From positions 1-64,000 of the forward strand of contig CANJGB010000012.1 in NCBI GenBank assembly GCA_947473805.1: a DNA stretch of 64,000 nt. Direction: 5' to 3'. Position 1 is the stretch's first letter. Every line of letters starts with the position of its first letter. The notes beneath the pieces were generated by a model. That model saw nothing but the letters and a program-made list of their open reading frames with translations, was not told the origin of the DNA and did no database searches. Below, piece by piece: positions 36,111 through 44,632 of this stretch. A program made the translations under genes and the position numbers. The stretch is from Alphaproteobacteria bacterium. Its GTDB lineage: Bacteria > Pseudomonadota > Alphaproteobacteria > Ferrovibrionales > Ferrovibrionaceae.

Positions 36111-37307
36111 ATGAAGAAAATCGCAAGTCTTGCGGCCGCCGCCGCGCTGCTGGCCGGCACCGCATTGGCGCAGCCGAACGCGCCGGTGAAGATCGGCGTG
36201 CTGACCGATCTCACCAGTGTATTTGCCGCCTTCGACGGCCCCGGCTCGGTCGAGGCCGGCCGTCTCGCGGTCGAGGATGTCGGCAACGTGCTGGGGCGGC
36301 CGGTCGAACTGATCGCCGCCGACCACCAGAACAAGCCCGACGTGGCGCTGACCCTTGCGCGCAAGTGGTTCGACTCCGATGGCGTCGATGCCATTTTCGA
36401 CGTTGCCAATTCGTCCATCGCGCTGGCCGTCAACACGCTGGCCGGCGAGAAGAAGAAGATCGTCATCTTTACCGCGCCGACCAATGACGGCATGACCGAA
36501 CAGGCCTGCAACGGCTATGGCTTCGCCTGGGTCTACGACGCCTATTCGCTGTTCCGTCCGTCAATCCTGTACCAGGCGAAGAACGGCGGCGACACCTGGT
36601 TCACCCTGGTGCCCGACTATGCCTCCGGCGTGATCATGGAAAACGTGGTGAGCGAGGTCCTGCCCGCGGTCGGCGGCAAGATCGTCGGCTCGGTGCGTGC
36701 CCCGCTCGGCGGCGCCGACTTCTCGTCCTACATCCTCCAGGCCCAGGCCTCGAAGGCGAAGGTCATTTTCGTCGGTCAGAACGGCCCCGACCTGATCAAC
36801 CTGCTGAAGCAGATGCGCGAGTTCGGCGTTGCCGAAAAGGGCCAGCGCATCGTCCTGAACGGCATCCACGACACCGACATCCGCGCCATCGGCCAGGACG
36901 TGCTGCAGGACATCTCGGTCGCCACGCCGTGGTACTGGGACATGGACGACCAGACCCGTGCCTTCGCCAAGCGGTTCATGCCGCGCGTCAACACCTCGCC
37001 GGGCTGGATTCATGCCGGCACGTATTCTGCGGTGCTGAACTACCTCAAGGCGGTCAACGCCGCCGGGTCGAAGGATTCCGACAAGGTGCGCGAGGCGCTG
37101 TTCAAGTTGAAGATCGACGACATGTTCGCGCGCAATGCGACCCTGCGCCCGAACGGCCGGCTGATCCACGATTTCTACCAGATCCGGGTCAAGAAGCCGT
37201 CCGAGTCGAAATATCCGTGGGATTACCAGCAGGTAGTGGCAACCATCGCGGCCAATGACGCCTTCCGCCCGTTGTCCGACACCAAGTGCCCGCTGGTGAA
37301 GAAATAA
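36111..37307 (+). CDS. ABC transporter substrate-binding protein, Liv/HAAT type (paralogue A)
   Basis: A 398-residue periplasmic binding protein (PBP type I, leucine-binding-like). Signal peptide MKKIASLAAAAALLAGTALA, then APVKIGVLTDLTSVFAAFDG and, further in, ADHQNKPDVALTLARKW. GGAGGAAAGCC precedes the ATG. It is closely similar to the gene that follows (for example WIHAGTYSAVLNYLKAV and DDMFARNATLRPNGRLIHD), so the pair is a tandem duplication. No permease or ATPase lies nearby. Ligands in this family range from amino acids to aromatic and organic acids. Confidence 0.92.
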   Translation: MKKIASLAAAAALLAGTALAQPNAPVKIGVLTDLTSVFAAFDGPGSVEAGRLAVEDVGNVLGRPVELIAADHQNKPDVALTLARKWFDSDGVDAIFDVANSSIALAVNTLAGEKKKIVIFTAPTNDGMTEQACNGYGFAWVYDAYSLFRPSILYQAKNGGDTWFTLVPDYASGVIMENVVSEVLPAVGGKIVGSVRAPLGGADFSSYILQAQASKAKVIFVGQNGPDLINLLKQMREFGVAEKGQRIVLNGIHDTDIRAIGQDVLQDISVATPWYWDMDDQTRAFAKRFMPRVNTSPGWIHAGTYSAVLNYLKAVNAAGSKDSDKVREALFKLKIDDMFARNATLRPNGRLIHDFYQIRVKKPSESKYPWDYQQVVATIAANDAFRPLSDTKCPLVKK

Positions 37308-37316
37308 GGCGGGAAG

Positions 37317-37346
37317 GGCCGGCGGCTGGGGCCGCCGGCCGTCTTG
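37317..37346 (+). terminator. Terminator-like hairpin
   Basis: GGCCGGCGGC and GCCGCCGGCC around TGGG form a 10-bp perfect stem right after the first binding-protein gene. Only a short GTCTTG follows, so it may slow decay or attenuate rather than end transcription. Confidence 0.5.
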
Positions 37347-37466
37347 CCGTGCCCGGATTGCAGTCAATTCCGGGGTAGCATCACCAACAGGCGCTGTCCT
37401 ATGATGCGCTCCGGTTCCCCCCGCCCAACAAGGAGGCGGCGAAGGGTGACCCTAGGGAGGTTAATG

Positions 37467-38672
37467 ATGAAAACGGTTTTTGGCGCGCTCGCGGGCGCGC
37501 TGATGCTCAGCGGCGCCGCCATGGCGCAGACAGCGTCGGCCCCGGTCAAGATGGGCCTGCTCAGCGATCTCAGCAGCTCCTTCGTCGCCTTCGACGGCCC
37601 CGGCTCGGTCGAGGCGCTTCGCATGGCGATTGAGGATTTCGGCGGCTCGGCCCTGGGCAAGCCGGTCGAGCTCATCTCCGCCGACCACCAGAACAAGGCT
37701 GACGTTGCGGCGGCGCTGGCCCGCGAATGGTTCGACAGCCGCGGCGTCGACTCCATTTTTGACGTCGCCAATTCCTCCATCGCGCTCGCGATCAACACGC
37801 TCGCGCTCGAGAAGAAGAAGCTCGTCCTCTTCACCGCGCCGATCAACGACGGCATGACCGAGGCCCAGTGCAACGGCTACGGCTTCGGCTGGGTGTACGA
37901 CACCTATTCGCAGGTCCGTCCGGCGGTGAACTACACCATCAAGTCGAAGGGCATCGACACCTGGTTCACCATGGTGCCCGACTACGCCGCCGGCCACCTG
38001 ATGGGCGACATCGCCATCGAGACCATCAAGCAGAATGGCGGTCAGGTTCTGGGCAGCGTGCGCGCGCCGTTCAACGCGCCCGACTTCTCGTCCTTCATCC
38101 TGCAGGCGCAGGGCTCGAAGGCGAAGGGCCTGTTCACGGCGATGAACGGTCCCGACCTGATCAACCTGATGAAGCAGCTGGATGAGTTCGGCGTGCGCAA
38201 GACCATGGTGGTCACGCTGAACGGCATCCACGACAGCGACATCAAGGCGATCGGCGCCGACAAGTTCAAGGACATCGTCGTCTCGACGCCCTGGTACTGG
38301 GACCTGAACGACGAGACCCGCGCCTTCGCCAAGCGGTTCGAGGCCAAGATCGGCGGCAAGCCGGGCTGGATCCATGCCGGCACCTACTCCGCCGGCCTGA
38401 CCTACCTGAAGGCCGTCAAGGAAGCCGGCACGAAGGACACCGACAAGGTCCGCGAGGCGCTGTTCAAGATCAAGATCGACGACATGTTCGCCAAGAACGC
38501 CACCCTGCGTCCGAACGGCCGCCTGGTGCACGATCACTACCGCGTCCGCCTGAAGGGTGCTGCGGAAGCGAAGTATCCGTGGGACTTCGAAGAGGTCCAG
38601 GCTGTCATCCCGGCATCGGAAGCCTATCGTCCGCTGTCGGCGACTGCCTGCCCGCTGGTGAAGAAGTCCTGA
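37467..38672 (+). CDS. ABC transporter substrate-binding protein, Liv/HAAT type (paralogue B)
   Basis: A 401-residue periplasmic binding protein and near-duplicate of the previous gene. Signal peptide KTVFGALAGALMLSGAAMA, then APVKMGLLSDLSSSFVAFDG. The ligand-domain segments ADHQNKADVAAALAREW and DDMFAKNATLRPNGRLVHD match paralogue A almost word for word, and both end in CPLVKK. GGGAGG at 37455-37460 favours the second ATG (37467) of ATGATG. A strong terminator follows. Divergence at scattered surface positions suggests two related ligands. Confidence 0.92.
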   Translation: MKTVFGALAGALMLSGAAMAQTASAPVKMGLLSDLSSSFVAFDGPGSVEALRMAIEDFGGSALGKPVELISADHQNKADVAAALAREWFDSRGVDSIFDVANSSIALAINTLALEKKKLVLFTAPINDGMTEAQCNGYGFGWVYDTYSQVRPAVNYTIKSKGIDTWFTMVPDYAAGHLMGDIAIETIKQNGGQVLGSVRAPFNAPDFSSFILQAQGSKAKGLFTAMNGPDLINLMKQLDEFGVRKTMVVTLNGIHDSDIKAIGADKFKDIVVSTPWYWDLNDETRAFAKRFEAKIGGKPGWIHAGTYSAGLTYLKAVKEAGTKDTDKVREALFKIKIDDMFAKNATLRPNGRLVHDHYRVRLKGAAEAKYPWDFEEVQAVIPASEAYRPLSATACPLVKKS

Positions 38673-38691
38673 ACCATCGCGCATGACTAGG

Positions 38692-38722
38692 AGAAGGGCC
38701 GCATCGTGCGGCCCTTCTTTTT
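38692..38722 (+). terminator. Rho-independent terminator
   Basis: AGAAGGGCCGCA, loop TCG, TGCGGCCCTTCT, then TTTT: a perfect 12-bp stem ending the binding-protein transcript and insulating the serine hydrolase gene. Confidence 0.93.
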
Positions 38723-38754
38723 GCCGCCAGCTTTTTTGATCGCGGGAGGAACCC

Positions 38755-39948
38755 ATGGGCTCGGGCATGTCGAAACGGGGTCTTGAACGTCTGGACCGGG
38801 CCATGACCGGCTTCGTCGAGCGCGGCGACAGCGCCGGCGTGGTGACGCTGGTCCACCGCCGCGGCGAGGAGGCGCATTTCGCCACCGCCGGCTGGCGCGA
38901 CCGCGACGCCAAGGTGCCGATGACTCGCGACACCATTTTCCGCATCGCCTCGATGAGCAAGCCGGTCGCCAGCGTCGCCGTGCTTATGCTGCTCGAGGAG
39001 GGCAGGCTGCGCCTCGGCGATGCGGTCGAGCGCTGGCTGCCCGAACTGGCCAACCGCAAGGTAATGCGCGACGTCGGTGGCGCGCTGGACGACGTGCTGC
39101 CGTCGCCGCGCTCGATCACCGTCGCCGACCTGCTGACCCACCAGTCTGGCCTCGGCTACGATTTCACCGTCATCGGGCCGCTGGTCGGCGCGATCCAGAA
39201 ATCCATCGGTGGTGGGCCGTTCCCGGCGCTGACGCCCGACGAGTTCATGAAGCGGCTCGGCGAACTGCCGCTGTTTTTCGCCCCCGGGTCGCGCTGGAAC
39301 TACGGCGTCTCGACCGACGTGCTGGGCGTGCTGGTGGCGCGCGTTTCGGGTCAGTCGTTCCCCGCCTTCCTGCAGGATCGCCTCTTCGGCCCGCTCGGCA
39401 TGACCGACAGCGGCTTCCACGTCCCCGCCGACAAGATCGGCCGTCTTGCCGTGTCTTATTGGTGGGATGCCAAGCAGAGCAAGCTGGTGGTCCAGGAGCA
39501 GCCCGTCGGTGGCCGCTATGCCACCGCACCCGCGTTCCCCTCCGGCGGTGCCGGCATGGTATCCACGGTCGACGACTATCTGCGCTTTGCGCTGATGCTG
39601 CTGGGCAACGGCAAGACCGGCAGGGACCGCCTGCTGTCACGCAAGACGGTCGAACTGATGACCAGCAATGCCGTGCCGCGCGCCGTGCGCAACCTGCCAG
39701 CCGTGTGGCGCGACCTGCTCACCGGCCGCGGCTTCGGCCTCGGTGTGTCGGTGGTCGACGACATGGGCGCGCAGGACACGCTGGGCTCGGTCGGCAAATA
39801 CGGCTGGCCCGGCGCCTACAGCACCGACTGGTTCAACGACCCGGCCGAACAGATGGTCGGCATCATGATGACCCAGATGTATTTCGACGAGAAACGCGAG
39901 ATCCGCCCGACCTTCGAAAACCTGGTCTACCAGGCCATCGACGACTAG
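38755..39948 (+). CDS. Serine hydrolase, beta-lactamase/esterase class C family
   Basis: A 397-residue protein with the class C beta-lactamase fold. The nucleophile and base are in SMSKPVA (SxxK), the second motif is YGVS (YxN-type) in SRWNYGVSTDVLG, and PFPSGGAGMVSTVDDYLRF is a family hallmark. No signal peptide, so it is probably a cytoplasmic esterase (EstB/LovD-like) rather than a drug-inactivating lactamase. GGGAGGAACCC precedes the ATG. It converges on the epimerase gene with a 4-base gap. Confidence 0.88.
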   Translation: MGSGMSKRGLERLDRAMTGFVERGDSAGVVTLVHRRGEEAHFATAGWRDRDAKVPMTRDTIFRIASMSKPVASVAVLMLLEEGRLRLGDAVERWLPELANRKVMRDVGGALDDVLPSPRSITVADLLTHQSGLGYDFTVIGPLVGAIQKSIGGGPFPALTPDEFMKRLGELPLFFAPGSRWNYGVSTDVLGVLVARVSGQSFPAFLQDRLFGPLGMTDSGFHVPADKIGRLAVSYWWDAKQSKLVVQEQPVGGRYATAPAFPSGGAGMVSTVDDYLRFALMLLGNGKTGRDRLLSRKTVELMTSNAVPRAVRNLPAVWRDLLTGRGFGLGVSVVDDMGAQDTLGSVGKYGWPGAYSTDWFNDPAEQMVGIMMTQMYFDEKREIRPTFENLVYQAIDD

Positions 39949-39952
39949 GCCG

Positions 39953-40804
39953 CTACCGCTCCGGCACCAGCTTCGCAATCGCGGCGAAGGCGCGCTTCGC
40001 CGCGTCCAGCGGTGGCAGGCGGCCCAGGTCCTCGTTGAACACCTCGACCGAGACGTTCAGGCCGGGATTGGCCGGCAGGACGATGCCCAGTATCTCGGAC
40101 AGCGGAAACTCGCCGTCGCCCGGCAGCGACCGCCCGCTCATCGACGCCTGAACGGGGCGCACGTCCTTCGCCGCCCGGTCGCTCACCTGCAGCGCGGCGA
40201 TGCTGCCCGGCGGCAGGGCGCACAGTTCGTCCAGTCTGCCGCCCGAACGCACGAAGTGCCACGTATCGAGCAGAATGCCGACATTGTCGCTGCCGGCGCG
40301 CGCGATGAGCTGGCGCGTGAACGCCAGGTCGGGAATGCCGGAACTCGGCATGAACTCCACCGCGATATCGACGCCATGTTCGCGCGCGCGCCCGCCCATG
40401 CCGCCAATCGCCTCGGCCAGCGCATCCAGCGATGTCTCGCGGCCCTGCCAGTGCACGGCGTTCACGGTCTCGGCCCGCAACGCCTCCGCCGCGCGGAAGC
40501 AGTCGTCCTCGCCGTGCTGGAAGAACGAGCGGTGGTCCGGCGCCACTTCCTCGACCGTCGGCACCGCCGGCAGGCCGGTGATCAGCGGGTCGATCACCGT
40601 TACCCGCACGCCATTGTCGTCCAGCCGCCGCCGCAGCTCGCGGTCGGTCATGCCTGATTCGATGGCGGCGAAATACATTGCCGGCCTGGTCGCGATGGCG
40701 CCGAATCCCGCCTTGCCCGCGACTTCGATCAGTTCCGGCAGGGTCGCCTTGGTAACGGTGCCCCAGCACAGGCCGAGGTCGGCACGTGTCCTGGTTTTCT
40801 TCAC
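39953..40804 (-). CDS. Sugar phosphate isomerase/epimerase family protein (AP_endonuc_2 TIM barrel)
   Basis: A 283-residue TIM-barrel protein of the xylose-isomerase-like group. Metal ligands are suggested in VEFMPSSGIPDL (Glu), GILLDTWHFVRSG (Asp and His), ALQVSDRAAKDV and NVSVEVFNEDLG (Glu). The start is a GTG that overlaps the aldo/keto reductase stop (GTGA), so the two are coupled and follow the FAD enzyme in one operon. Substrate unknown: a polyol, keto-sugar or cyclic catabolic intermediate is possible. Confidence 0.82.
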   Translation of the reverse strand: MKKTRTRADLGLCWGTVTKATLPELIEVAGKAGFGAIATRPAMYFAAIESGMTDRELRRRLDDNGVRVTVIDPLITGLPAVPTVEEVAPDHRSFFQHGEDDCFRAAEALRAETVNAVHWQGRETSLDALAEAIGGMGGRAREHGVDIAVEFMPSSGIPDLAFTRQLIARAGSDNVGILLDTWHFVRSGGRLDELCALPPGSIAALQVSDRAAKDVRPVQASMSGRSLPGDGEFPLSEILGIVLPANPGLNVSVEVFNEDLGRLPPLDAAKRAFAAIAKLVPER

Positions 40805-41739
40805 TTGGTCAGCTTGTCGATCTCGGCCAGGTCGGCAGCGCTCAGCGCCCATCCCGCCGACTTTGCATTCTGCTCCAGCTGTTCCGGCGAGGTTGCGCCC
40901 GCGATGATGCTGGCCACGGTCGGCTGCGCCGCCAGCCACGAGAACGCCAGTTCGATCAGGCTGTGTCCTTGCGCCTTGCAGAACGCCTCCAGGCCATCGA
41001 CCTTGTTCCAGTTCGCCTCCGAGAGGTGCCAGTTGGCGAAATAGGCGTTCTCGGTCAGGCGCGCGCCCTTGGGCATGGCGTTGCGCTTGTACTTGCCGGT
41101 CAACAGGCCGCTGGCCAGCGGGAAGTACGGCACCAGACCCATGCCGCGTGCCGCAATGGCGGGGATCAGGTCGGCCTCCGGCTTGCGGTGCACCAGGCTG
41201 TATTCGTCCTGGCTGGCGACGAAGGCGTTGAGGTTCAGGTGCTTCGACGTCCAGTGCGCATCCGCCACCTGCCAGCCGGGAAAATTCGAACAGGCGATGT
41301 AGCGGACCTTGCCCTGGTGGACCAGGTCGTCCAGCGCGCGCAGGCTTTCCTCGATGGGGGTCGTGGGGTCGGTGGCGTGCATGTAGTACAGGTCGATGTA
41401 ATCGGTCTTCAGCCGCTTCAGGCTGGCCTCGGCCGACGCCATGATATGCCGGCGCGAACCGCCGATCAGCAGGCCGGCATCGTCCATCACCATGCCGCAC
41501 TTGGTGGCGACCACGGCTTCGTGTCGCCGTTCGCCCAGCACTTCGCCGAGGATGCGTTCCGACGTGCCGCGGCCGTAGATGTCGGCGGTGTCGAAGAAGT
41601 TGATGCCCAGGTCGAACGCCTTGTGCACCACCTTGCGCGACATGTCCTGGTCGATGGCGCGGCCGAAATTGTTGCAGCCCAGCCCGACCAGCGAGACCTT
41701 CAGGCCCGAACTGCCCAGTTTGCGTCTCTGCATGGTCAT
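40801..41739 (-). CDS. Aldo/keto reductase
   Basis: A 312-residue NADPH-dependent oxidoreductase of the AKR TIM-barrel family. The catalytic tetrad is seen as FFDTADIYG (Asp, Tyr), VVATKCG (Lys) and YYMHATDP (His). The cofactor end reads SIIAGATSPEQLEQNA. Coupled by ATGA to the FAD-dependent gene upstream and by GTGA to the epimerase downstream. Probably acts on a carbonyl formed in the same pathway; the substrate is not deducible. Confidence 0.9.
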   Translation of the reverse strand: MTMQRRKLGSSGLKVSLVGLGCNNFGRAIDQDMSRKVVHKAFDLGINFFDTADIYGRGTSERILGEVLGERRHEAVVATKCGMVMDDAGLLIGGSRRHIMASAEASLKRLKTDYIDLYYMHATDPTTPIEESLRALDDLVHQGKVRYIACSNFPGWQVADAHWTSKHLNLNAFVASQDEYSLVHRKPEADLIPAIAARGMGLVPYFPLASGLLTGKYKRNAMPKGARLTENAYFANWHLSEANWNKVDGLEAFCKAQGHSLIELAFSWLAAQPTVASIIAGATSPEQLEQNAKSAGWALSAADLAEIDKLTK

Positions 41740-43427
41740 GCTCCGTCGTAGGTGGGTTTCAGGCCGGCCATGTGGCGCGCCGCCGTGAACCCGAACGTCA
41801 TCGCCGGGCCCAGCGAGCAGCCGGCGCCGGGGAACGTGCCCGAGAACGGCGAGTGCATATCAAGGCCGCAGGCGTACAGGCCCTGGATCGGCTTGTCGTT
41901 GGCATCCAGCGCCTGCGCATTGCCGTTGGTCTTCAGGCCGCACAGCGTGCCGGTGCTGCCGGGCCAGATGGCGACGGCATAGAACGGCCCGTCCTTGATC
42001 GCACCCAGGTTGGGGTGCGGCTTGTGGAACGGATCGCCGGTGTTGCGGTCGTACAGGCTCTCGCCGCGGCCGAACTCGGGGTCCTTGCCGGTCTCGGCAT
42101 AGCGGTTCATGTTCGCGACCGTCGCTTCCAGGCCCGCCGGATCGACCTCGATCTGTTCCGCCAGTTCGCGGATCGTCGCGCCGCGCTTAAGGTATCCCGC
42201 GCCCAGATACGGACCCAGCGGCCGCATCCATGCCGGACCCGGCCGCACCAGGCCCAGGCCGTTCTTGCGCAGGAACGTGTGGTCGACGATCAGCCAGGCC
42301 GGCACCGCGCCGGCGGCTGTCTGGAAATGGTAGAAATCGTTGTACGGCGCGGCCTCGTTGGCGAACCTCTTGCCGTCCTTGCCCACCATGACCGAGCCGG
42401 CTTTCGACCGCTCGTTCATCAGCAGCAGGAACTTCTGCTTCCAGCCATCGGGATGGTTCATCACCGTCACCTGGTAGCCCAGCGCGTTCTGCCATGTGTC
42501 GGTGCCCAGCACCGCGCCGACATTCAGCGCCATCTGCAGCCCTTCGCCCTTGTTGGCGTCGATCACCATGGTCTGGTGGTCGTCGGGATATTCCAGCAAC
42601 TCGCGGCGCATCTTGTCGTTGTGGATGAACCCGCCGGTCGCCATGACCACGCCCTTGCGCACGCCGACGGTGACTTCCTTGCCGTCGCGCTCGACCACCA
42701 CGCCGGTGACCCGGTCGCCGTCGCGCACCAGCCGCTTGGCGCCGCTTTCGGTCCACATCTCGATGCCGCTGTCATAGGCCGATTTCAGCAGCGATCCCGC
42801 CAGCGCATTGCCGAACGTCAGCTTGGTGCCGCGCGGATAGCCGGCCAAACGGTCGCCGGCATAGGTCGCCAGTATTTTCAGTGCATGCTTGAACCCCGGC
42901 AGCGACTTGGTGGCGTTCAGCAGCAGGCGCAGGTCGCCGCGGTCGATCATGACGCCGCCGAACGCCATCACTTCCTTCAGCGGCCCACGCAGCGTGGTGA
43001 ACTTCTTGCCCAGCTTGCGGCCGTCGTAGTTGGTCGGGTTGAAGGCGCGGCCGTCTTTCGTCGCGCCTTCCAGCTCGGGGAAGTAGTCCGGCTCGCCCGC
43101 CGGCTCGAATGTCGTCTCGGTATTGGCCTGCACCCAGTCCAGCATGACCGGCGCGTTGTCGACGAACGCCTCGATCACCTCGCGGCGGAAGCGGTTGCCG
43201 GTGACCTTGCCGATATAGGTCAGCACCTGCTCGCGGCTGTCGGGAATGCCTGCTTTCCGCATGTACGAATTGTTCGGCACCCAGATCATGCCGCCCGAGC
43301 GCGCGGTGGTTCCCCCCAGCAGGTCGGTCTTCTCGACCACCAGCACATCCAGACCGGCCTTCTTCGCGGTAAGGGCCGCCGTCAGCGCACCCGCGCCAGA
43401 GCCGACGACCACGACGTCCTTCTGCAT
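41736..43427 (-). CDS. FAD-dependent oxidoreductase, 3-ketosteroid-dehydrogenase/fumarate-reductase family
   Basis: A 563-residue flavoprotein. The dinucleotide motif VVVGSGAGALTAALTAKKAG opens the protein and EKTDLLGGTTARSGG follows it. The C-terminal FAD segment LYACGLDMHSPFSGTFPGAG is typical of KstD-like enzymes. Active-site Tyr candidates are in GALGYQVTVM and TYAGDRL. It may desaturate a steroid, cyclic ketone or similar ring (inference); KstD proper has about 510-570 residues. The start MQKDVVVV is the only sensible one. It is the first gene of a three-gene operon divergent from an acyl-CoA dehydrogenase. Confidence 0.88.
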   Translation of the reverse strand: MQKDVVVVGSGAGALTAALTAKKAGLDVLVVEKTDLLGGTTARSGGMIWVPNNSYMRKAGIPDSREQVLTYIGKVTGNRFRREVIEAFVDNAPVMLDWVQANTETTFEPAGEPDYFPELEGATKDGRAFNPTNYDGRKLGKKFTTLRGPLKEVMAFGGVMIDRGDLRLLLNATKSLPGFKHALKILATYAGDRLAGYPRGTKLTFGNALAGSLLKSAYDSGIEMWTESGAKRLVRDGDRVTGVVVERDGKEVTVGVRKGVVMATGGFIHNDKMRRELLEYPDDHQTMVIDANKGEGLQMALNVGAVLGTDTWQNALGYQVTVMNHPDGWKQKFLLLMNERSKAGSVMVGKDGKRFANEAAPYNDFYHFQTAAGAVPAWLIVDHTFLRKNGLGLVRPGPAWMRPLGPYLGAGYLKRGATIRELAEQIEVDPAGLEATVANMNRYAETGKDPEFGRGESLYDRNTGDPFHKPHPNLGAIKDGPFYAVAIWPGSTGTLCGLKTNGNAQALDANDKPIQGLYACGLDMHSPFSGTFPGAGCSLGPAMTFGFTAARHMAGLKPTYDGA

Positions 43428-43538
43428 TTCCACCCCTGAAAACCGGCCCATTCGGGCACGTTCGATAGGGCCGCAATCGTAGGGGCAGGGGGCCGGTCCG
43501 GGCCATTGTTTTTTCCCCGTTTTGCGCCGAAACCGCAA

Positions 43539-43566
43539 TTGACCGTACCGGGCATTTCTGTAGTGT
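43539..43566 (+). promoter_or_regulatory. Weak promoter candidate
   Basis: TTGACC (43539-43544), 16 bases, then TAGTGT (43561-43566) preceded by TG. It is in the divergent gap before the acyl-CoA dehydrogenase gene. The -10 fits poorly. Confidence 0.3.
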
Positions 43567-43612
43567 CCCGCGGTCAGTCCCCGGGAGGGGCGCAGCCAAG
43601 GATTCGCAGAAA

Positions 43613-44629
43613 ATGGTCGATCTTCTCGAGACTCCCGAACAGGAACAGATCGTCGGCGCCGTCGGCGAATTCCTGCGTCGCAAGCTCCCGCTCGACCGTC
43701 TGCGTTCGAACTCCAAGCGCCCCGCGACCGGCGATGTGGCCGAATGGGCTGAAATGGCCGAACTCGGCTGGTTCGGCCTGGGCCTGCCCGAGGCGCGCGG
43801 CGGCGTCGGCTATTCCATTACCGAGGAAATGCTCGTGTTCCGCCAGCTGGGCCGCCACGTGGCGACGCCGGCCGTGCTGGCCGGCGTGCTGGGCGCGCGG
43901 ATCGCCGCGGCGGCTGGCAAGACCGACCTCGCGGCTTCGATCCTTTCCGGCGAGGTTCGCCCCGCTCTGGCCAATCCGATTGCGCCGGGCGAGATCGGCG
44001 CCAATGTCAGTGGCCAGTACCACCTGATCGAGGACTACGACGCGCCGCTGCTGGTCACCTGGAACGAGAAGGGCGCCGCCTTGGTCGAGCGCTCGGCCAT
44101 CACATCGGCCAAGACCCTGCCGCCGCTCGACGACCGCATCACCCTGCAGGTGGTGACGCTCAAGGGTGCGGCCGTGGCCTTCACGACCGAGCCGGTGTAC
44201 CGCCAGGCCAGCGTGCTGATCGCCGCGATGCTGACCGGCGTGGCCGAGGCCGCGCGCGACGCCGCCGTCGAATACGCCAAGATCCGTGAACAGTTCGGCC
44301 AGAAGATCGGCGCCTTCCAGGCGATCAAGCACCGCTGCTCCGACATGGCCGTGAAGGCCGAGGCGTCGCTGTCGCAGACCGTCTTCGCCGCCATTTCCGA
44401 GGCCGGCGACAAGGGCGACGCGGCCTTCCAGTCGGCGGCGGCCAAGATCACCGCGTCGGACGCGGCGATCTTCAACTCGGTCAATGCCATCCAGATCCAT
44501 GGCGGCATCGGCTTCACCTCGGATTGCGAGGCGCACCGCTTTCTGAAGCGCGCGCACGTCCTGGCGCGCCTGGGCGGCACCGTGCGGCAGCAGAAGGCGC
44601 TGCTGCTGGAAGAACCCGCCGCGGCCTGA
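43613..44629 (+). CDS. Short acyl-CoA dehydrogenase-like protein
   Basis: A 338-residue ACAD-fold protein, shorter than the usual 380. The C-terminal bundle is intact (AAVEYAKIREQFGQKIGAFQAIKHR split at GQKIGAFQ; IQIHGGIGFTSDCEAHRFLKRA). The middle domain lacks the TEP..GSD flavin motif and the NGxK strand that normally follow, reading instead SGQYHLIEDYDAPLL. The C-terminal Glu region ends at GGTVRQQKALL. Such shortened subunits act as partners in heteromeric steroid-type ACADs; no full-length partner is adjacent. It is followed by an SDR four bases on. Confidence 0.85.
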   Translation: MVDLLETPEQEQIVGAVGEFLRRKLPLDRLRSNSKRPATGDVAEWAEMAELGWFGLGLPEARGGVGYSITEEMLVFRQLGRHVATPAVLAGVLGARIAAAAGKTDLAASILSGEVRPALANPIAPGEIGANVSGQYHLIEDYDAPLLVTWNEKGAALVERSAITSAKTLPPLDDRITLQVVTLKGAAVAFTTEPVYRQASVLIAAMLTGVAEAARDAAVEYAKIREQFGQKIGAFQAIKHRCSDMAVKAEASLSQTVFAAISEAGDKGDAAFQSAAAKITASDAAIFNSVNAIQIHGGIGFTSDCEAHRFLKRAHVLARLGGTVRQQKALLLEEPAAA

Positions 44630-44632
44630 TCG

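Noticed and set aside
35037-37307. A 756-codon frame joining the UGSC region to the binding protein
   Set aside because: It overlaps the UGSC gene in another frame and crosses a terminator; the signal peptide at 36111 marks the true start.
38755-39948. Calling the serine hydrolase a beta-lactamase resistance gene
   Set aside because: It has SxxK and YxS motifs but no export signal and the esterase-type layout of the class C family; resistance cannot be supported.
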